A DNA stretch of 34,572 nt from Pseudonocardiaceae bacterium YIM PH 21723 (GTDB lineage: Bacteria > Actinomycetota > Actinomycetes > Mycobacteriales > Pseudonocardiaceae). Under the pieces are notes generated by a model, which ran no database searches, was not told the origin of the DNA, and saw only the letters and a list, made by a program, of their open reading frames with translations. The stretch is taken from assembly GCA_003600225.1 (NCBI GenBank), contig QZFT01000072.1, positions 1-34,572 on the forward strand, in the 5' to 3' direction. Numbering within the stretch: position 1 is the first letter of the stretch; each line of letters begins with the position of its first letter. Below are positions 30,892-34,572 of the stretch, piece after piece. A program made the translations under genes and the position numbers.

Positions 30892-30934
30892 CATCACGAT
30901 CCGAGCGCTGACCCGGCCAACTGGGAGCAGTTTC

Positions 30935-30948
30935 TATAGATTCTGTTC
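30935..30948 (+). promoter_or_regulatory. -10 element just before the monooxygenase start
   Basis: TATAGA (30935-30940) lies 8 nt before ATG and no ribosome-binding site is present, so the mRNA is probably leaderless. No consensus -35 was found at 16-19 nt spacing. Confidence 0.45.
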
Positions 30949-32136
30949 ATGGTCGTGGTCGTCGGTGGTGGTCCCGGTGGGCTCGTTCTGGCATATCTGC
31001 TGGCCAGGGCCGGTATCAAGGTCACCGTGCTGGAGGCGCAGGCCGACTTCGACCGCGACTTCCGCGGTGATTCGCTGCACGCGGCCACCCTGGAGCTGAT
31101 GGAACAGCTCGGCCTGGTCGACGAGCTCCTGGCACTGCCGCACTACAAGGCCAAGGGCTTCCACATCAACGCCGATGGCAGGCGGTACACCACCGCGGAC
31201 TACTCCGGCATCGGTGGCAGCTATCCGTATGTGGCGATCATGCAGCAGAGCCGGTTCCTGGACTTCCTCGCAGGTCATGGCACTCGCCTGGACACCTTCG
31301 ACCTGCGAATGAACGCCAAGGTCACCGGTCTGCTGGAGCACGGCGTCCGCTACCGGGACGCCGACGGTGAGCACGAGCTGCCCGCCGACCTGGTGATCGC
31401 CGCGGACGGCCGGTTCTCCCGGATGCGCCGGCTGGCCGAGATGGACCTGACCGTGCTCGGCGGCAACCTGGACATCGTGTGGAGCAAGCTGCCCCGCCTG
31501 GAGACCGATCCACCGGACGGCGACGTCTCGCTGTTCTTCGGGCGAGGCAGTTACATCGGCCTGCTCGGCCGGGACGACGACTGGCAGATCGGCTACAACC
31601 TGCCCAAGGGCGGCTTCCCCGACTTCAAGGCGGGCGGCATCGAGCGGCTCCGCGCCGGGATCGCCGACCTCGTCCCATGGCTGGCCGACCGCACCCGGCT
31701 GATCGGCGACTGGTCGCAGACCAGCCTGTTGTCCGTGCAGATCGCGCGCCTGGAGCGCTGGTACAAACCGGGACTGCTGTTCATCGGCGACGCCGCGCAC
31801 GTGATCAGCCCGGTCGGTGGCAACGGCATTCTGATGGCCATCCAGGACGCGGTGGTCGCCGCGAACCACCTCATCCCGGCGCTGCGCGAGGGACAGGTCG
31901 GCACCGAGGTGCTCGCCGCCATCCAGGCGGAGCGGGAACCGGCGATCGCCTCGGTACAGAAGCGCCAGGTGATGATCGAACGCGGCACCGCGCGCCGGCT
32001 CGCCTCGAACAAGCCGTACACCCCGGCCTTGCCACTGCGGATCATCACCGCCATCCCCGCCCTGCGCCGGGCGGCGGCCAGGTCCAACGCCTACGGACCC
32101 GGGACGCCGAAGCTAGACCTTGAGCTTCTCGCGTAG
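30949..32136 (+). CDS. FAD-dependent monooxygenase, PHBH fold
   Basis: A 395-aa class A flavoprotein hydroxylase-like enzyme. FAD-binding GGGPGG (6-11) in VVVVGGGPGGLVLAYLLARAG, the adenine-binding Glu in VTVLEAQ, Arg region FRGDSLHAATLELMEQLGL, the DG motif VIAADGRFSRMRR and the second FAD motif GDAAHVISPVGGNG (280-293). Substrate is not predictable; similar proteins act on aromatics in catabolism, antibiotic tailoring or tetracycline/rifampicin inactivation. ATG start with no ribosome-binding site. Its 3' end overlaps the next minus-strand gene by 24 bp. Confidence 0.9.
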   Translation: MVVVVGGGPGGLVLAYLLARAGIKVTVLEAQADFDRDFRGDSLHAATLELMEQLGLVDELLALPHYKAKGFHINADGRRYTTADYSGIGGSYPYVAIMQQSRFLDFLAGHGTRLDTFDLRMNAKVTGLLEHGVRYRDADGEHELPADLVIAADGRFSRMRRLAEMDLTVLGGNLDIVWSKLPRLETDPPDGDVSLFFGRGSYIGLLGRDDDWQIGYNLPKGGFPDFKAGGIERLRAGIADLVPWLADRTRLIGDWSQTSLLSVQIARLERWYKPGLLFIGDAAHVISPVGGNGILMAIQDAVVAANHLIPALREGQVGTEVLAAIQAEREPAIASVQKRQVMIERGTARRLASNKPYTPALPLRIITAIPALRRAAARSNAYGPGTPKLDLELLA

Positions 32137-32616
32137 CGCCGCCGCGAGCAGCACCAGGCCACCGGCCAGGTCGAACCCGCCGGGTAGCGCGCTGCCGAAC
32201 GGATCGACGATGTGCAGGTAGCCGGCCTCAGCCAGCAACACGAGCACCGGTCCCACGTAGCCGATCAGCCGTCCCGAGCGTTGCAGATACCCGGCCAGCA
32301 GCGCTCCGGTGAAGACGACCAACCCCGCGACGATCCATTTCTGGATGAGCTCATCGGTACCGGGCACGCCCTCCAAAGCCACGCTCGCCTGGTAGTAAGC
32401 GACGGTGAACAGCAGCGAGGCCGGGACCGTGGCCACCACGGCGGTCACCGCCGAGCCGCACAACCGGCCGGCCAGGGTCATCACCAGAACATAGGGACCA
32501 CCCGAGCTGACCAGGCCGTGGAGCTCCGGGGACTGATCCCCGACCTTGGCCAGCACACCCAATGCCACCGCTATCAGTGCGATGACCGGGACGGGCCACC
32601 ACCGGTTACCGCTCAT
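32113..32616 (-). CDS. Small membrane protein, about five TM segments
   Basis: A 167-aa hydrophobic protein with predicted membrane segments near 8-24, 40-56, 58-75, 95-110 and 118-160. Polar loops include KVGDQSPELHGL and GVPGTDELIQKW. It resembles small actinobacterial DUF6518-type membrane proteins, but I cannot confirm the family. ATG start with AGG about 9 nt upstream. It is divergent from tyrS with a short 56-bp gap and convergent with the monooxygenase gene. Function unknown. Confidence 0.72.
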   Translation of the reverse strand: MSGNRWWPVPVIALIAVALGVLAKVGDQSPELHGLVSSGGPYVLVMTLAGRLCGSAVTAVVATVPASLLFTVAYYQASVALEGVPGTDELIQKWIVAGLVVFTGALLAGYLQRSGRLIGYVGPVLVLLAEAGYLHIVDPFGSALPGGFDLAGGLVLLAAALREKLKV

Positions 32617-32672
32617 GTCGGCAACCTACAGCTCGATGAAAGCGGTTGTGGTCATCAGGCAAGATGTGTTCC

Positions 32673-33947
32673 GTGAGCGAGCACATCCTTGATGAACTGT
32701 CCTGGCGCGGCCTGATCGCGCAGTCCACCGATATCGACGCGCTGCGCGAGTCATTGGACAAGGGACCGCTCACCCTCTACGCCGGTTTCGACCCGACCGC
32801 GCCCAGCCTGCACGCCGGTCACATGGTCCCGCTGTTGCTGCTGCGTCGCTTCCAGAAGGCAGGCCACCGGCCGATCGTCCTGGCCGGCGGTGCCACCGGC
32901 ATGATCGGCGACCCGCGTGACGTGGGGGAGCGGTCGCTGCACAGCGCCGACGTCGTGGGCGAGTGGGCCGGCCGGATCCGCGGCCAGCTGGAGCGCTTCG
33001 TCGAGTTCGACGACTCGCCGACCGGCGCCATCGTGGAGAACAACCTCGACTGGACCGGCAACCTGTCCGTCCTGGACTTCCTGCGCGATGTCGGTAAGCA
33101 CTTCTCGGTCAACGTCATGCTCGGCCGGGAGACGATCAAGCGCCGGCTGGACGGGGAGGGCATCTCCTACACCGAGTTCAGCTACCTGCTGCTCCAGTCG
33201 CACGACTACCTGCAGCTGTTCCGCAAGCACGGCTGCTCACTGCAGATCGGTGGCTCGGATCAGTGGGGCAACATCGTCGGCGGCGCCGAGCTCATCCGGC
33301 GTACCGATGGCGGGCACGCGCACGCGCTGACCGTGCCGCTGGTGACCGACTCCGAGGGCCGCAAGTTCGGTAAGTCCACCGGCGGCGGCAATGTCTGGCT
33401 CGACCCGGAGATGACCTCGCCGTACGCCTGGTACCAGTACTTCATCAACGTGGGCGATGCCGACGCACTGACCTACCTGCGCATGTTCACCTTCCTGTCC
33501 CGCGAGGAGATCGACGAGATCACCAAGCAGACAGAAGAGGCCCCGCACCTGCGGACCGCGCAGAAGCGGCTGGCCGAGGAGTTCACCAACCTCGTGCACG
33601 GCGAGCAGGCCACCCAGCAGGTGCAGCTGGCCAGCCAGGCGTTGTTCGGCCGGGCGGAGTTGTCCGAGCTGGACGAGGGGACGCTGACCGCGGCGCTGTC
33701 CGAGACGCAGACCGGGCAGGTCAAGCTGTCCGACGCACCGACCATCGTGGATCTGCTGGTCAGCTGCGGGTTGGCGGATAGTAAGGGAGCCGCCCGACGC
33801 ACCGTGAAGGAGGGTGGCGCCTACGTGAACAACAGCAAAATCGCAGATGAGACGTGGTCTGTGCAGTCGGAGAACCTGCTGCATGGACGCTGGTTGGTCG
33901 TTCGGCGTGGCAAGCGTCACACTGCAGGCGTTGAGGTCCTGCGATAA
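32673..33947 (+). CDS. tyrS: Tyrosyl-tRNA synthetase
   Basis: Class I synthetase that charges tRNA-Tyr. Product 424 aa from GTG 32673. [15 protein letters not shown] with the HIGH-like motif HAGH (47-50), [12 protein letters not shown], the tyrosine site IGGSDQWGN, the KMSKS-type loop KFGKS (231-235) and a C-terminal S4 RNA-binding domain (about 355-415, [17 protein letters not shown]). GTG 32673 aligns with known starts ([13 protein letters not shown]); ATG 32664 has a weak AGG upstream and TTG 32646 is also open. CAAGAT (32659-32664) could be a -10. Next gene downstream is the rRNA operon. Confidence 0.96.
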   Translation: MSEHILDELSWRGLIAQSTDIDALRESLDKGPLTLYAGFDPTAPSLHAGHMVPLLLLRRFQKAGHRPIVLAGGATGMIGDPRDVGERSLHSADVVGEWAGRIRGQLERFVEFDDSPTGAIVENNLDWTGNLSVLDFLRDVGKHFSVNVMLGRETIKRRLDGEGISYTEFSYLLLQSHDYLQLFRKHGCSLQIGGSDQWGNIVGGAELIRRTDGGHAHALTVPLVTDSEGRKFGKSTGGGNVWLDPEMTSPYAWYQYFINVGDADALTYLRMFTFLSREEIDEITKQTEEAPHLRTAQKRLAEEFTNLVHGEQATQQVQLASQALFGRAELSELDEGTLTAALSETQTGQVKLSDAPTIVDLLVSCGLADSKGAARRTVKEGGAYVNNSKIADETWSVQSENLLHGRWLVVRRGKRHTAGVEVLR

Positions 33948-33952
33948 CGTGT

Positions 33953-33978
33953 TCAGTGAGCCCCGAGGGGGCTGCTGA
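33953..33978 (+). terminator. Hairpin after tyrS
   Basis: AGCCCC (33959-33964), GAG, GGGGCT (33968-33973), with outer TCAG (33953-33956) and CTGA (33975-33978) also complementary. No T tract follows. Located 12 bp after the tyrS stop and before the first rRNA promoter. Confidence 0.55.
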
Positions 33979-34018
33979 CCTGCGAATTCATTTGCAGGGC
34001 GGGGTCGTTTGCGGCGAT

Positions 34019-34047
34019 TTGACTTCCCGTCGGCCCCAGCGTAAATT
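34019..34047 (+). promoter_or_regulatory. rRNA operon promoter P1 (candidate)
   Basis: TTGACT (34019-34024), 17-nt spacer, TAAATT (34042-34047). First of three similar promoters ahead of the rRNA leader. Confidence 0.6.
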
Positions 34048-34210
34048 TCTTCTTGTCACCGCGACACGGACTCAGCAAGACCACGAGGCCAGCGCGAGAC
34101 ACGAAATCTTGAGAACCACATACCGGGGTGCCTGAAACGGCCGCGAGAGCGGCTGATACGGTAGGCGCCTCCACCGGGACGAGCAGTTCAAACCTGGCCT
34201 TCGAGCCGAT

Positions 34211-34240
34211 TTGACAAAGCGAAATCGCACCGGATAACGT
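34211..34240 (+). promoter_or_regulatory. rRNA operon promoter P2 (candidate)
   Basis: TTGACA (34211-34216), 18-nt spacer, TAACGT (34235-34240). The -35 is preceded by CCGAT, as in P3, suggesting duplicated promoter modules. Confidence 0.65.
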
Positions 34241-34345
34241 TCCGCCCGCAACAATGCGGAATGTGCAAAAAAGCGAAAATTAAATAGCGGTTCTGGCTTG
34301 CCTCAAACAGGGTAAACGGTCGGTAAAGATCGAAAAAACCCCGAT

Positions 34346-34375
34346 TTGACAAGCGGAAAACGGAGCCGCTAAGCT
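34346..34375 (+). promoter_or_regulatory. rRNA operon promoter P3 (strongest candidate)
   Basis: TTGACA (34346-34351), 18-nt spacer, TAAGCT (34370-34375). AT-rich sequence with A runs lies upstream (34318-34340), an UP-element-like context. Like P2 it has CCGAT before the -35. Confidence 0.75.
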
Positions 34376-34572
34376 TTCGCAGCAACAACAAAGCTTAAAA
34401 CGAAAATACAGCCCCTGAGCTGAGCGGATAACACCGCGAGGTAATGGTGAGCGTGTGTTCTTTGAGAACTCAACAGTGTACCGAATGTAGCCAGATAGAG
34501 CTTGTTTGGTTAGAACCCCCATGCCGGGTGAGGACATCAGCCGGCTAGGGTTCCTTTGAGATTAACATTAGA
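34376..34572 (+). ncRNA. Pre-rRNA leader of an rRNA operon (16S gene beyond the window)
   Basis: Downstream of P3 lies the conserved actinobacterial 16S leader segment TTTGAGAACTCAACAGTG (34461-34478). A further hairpin pairs AACCC (34514-34518) and GCCGG (34523-34527) with CCGGC (34541-34545) and GGGTT (34548-34552), which likely is part of the processing stem. The window ends before any mature 16S sequence. No tRNA or coding frame was seen in 33979-34572. Confidence 0.8.

Noticed and set aside
33948-34572. tRNA gene or 16S start inside the window
   Set aside because: No cloverleaf with TTC-loop signature was seen, and the mature 16S start motif is not reached.

Overview
The window is high-GC actinobacterial chromosome. 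Protein features and gene order (infC-rpmI-rplT-rRNA methyltransferase, pheS-pheT, arg operon, 3-methyladenine glycosylase, tyrS, rRNA leader) follow the order I know from mycobacteria and relatives. Intergenic hairpins, a LAL-type LuxR regulator and secreted enzymes suggest a filamentous soil actinomycete, most likely order Pseudonocardiales. That placement is an inference.

Layout: (1) 1-4446: a DUF1844 gene diverges from the translation cluster infC-rpmI-rplT-SpoU methyltransferase. infC appears to start at ATC behind an attenuator-like hairpin, and the methyltransferase at CTG. A small membrane protein gene on the minus strand and pheS follow. (2) 4466-8515: pheT faces a two-gene minus-strand unit of unknown function. 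(3) 8785-14109: a giant LuxR regulator, a 550-bp hairpin-rich gene-free stretch, and a divergent TetR / alpha-beta hydrolase pair. (4) 14216-21923: the arginine operon argC-[argJ-like]-argB-argD-argF-argR-argG-argH, with ARG boxes over a promoter that predicts a leaderless argC mRNA. (5) 21936-28296: an exported region with a beta-propeller protein, a 168-bp inverted-repeat-bounded element, two tandem secreted homologues of vertebrate peptidylarginine deiminases, a subtilisin-inhibitor-like lipoprotein and a second exported protein. (6) 28483-33947: mpg, an EamA exporter divergent from a LysR regulator, an FAD monooxygenase, a membrane protein and tyrS. (7) 33948-34572: three tandem promoters and leader of an rRNA operon whose 16S gene lies just beyond the window.

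Most notable observations: the gene at the argJ position encodes only 154 aa and has lost the ArgJ catalytic motifs while staying translationally coupled to argC and argB, so this operon cannot by itself make a standard ornithine acetyltransferase. A five-copy intergenic palindrome family (copies at 1, 6984, 12033, 14119 and 20437) shows compensatory base changes between its arms. Two tandem PAD-type deiminases with the full D/H/D/C catalytic set lie beside an SSI-like protein whose predicted P1 residue is Arg. A 168-bp terminal-inverted-repeat element supplies the stop codons of both flanking convergent genes and carries two overlapping micro-ORFs.
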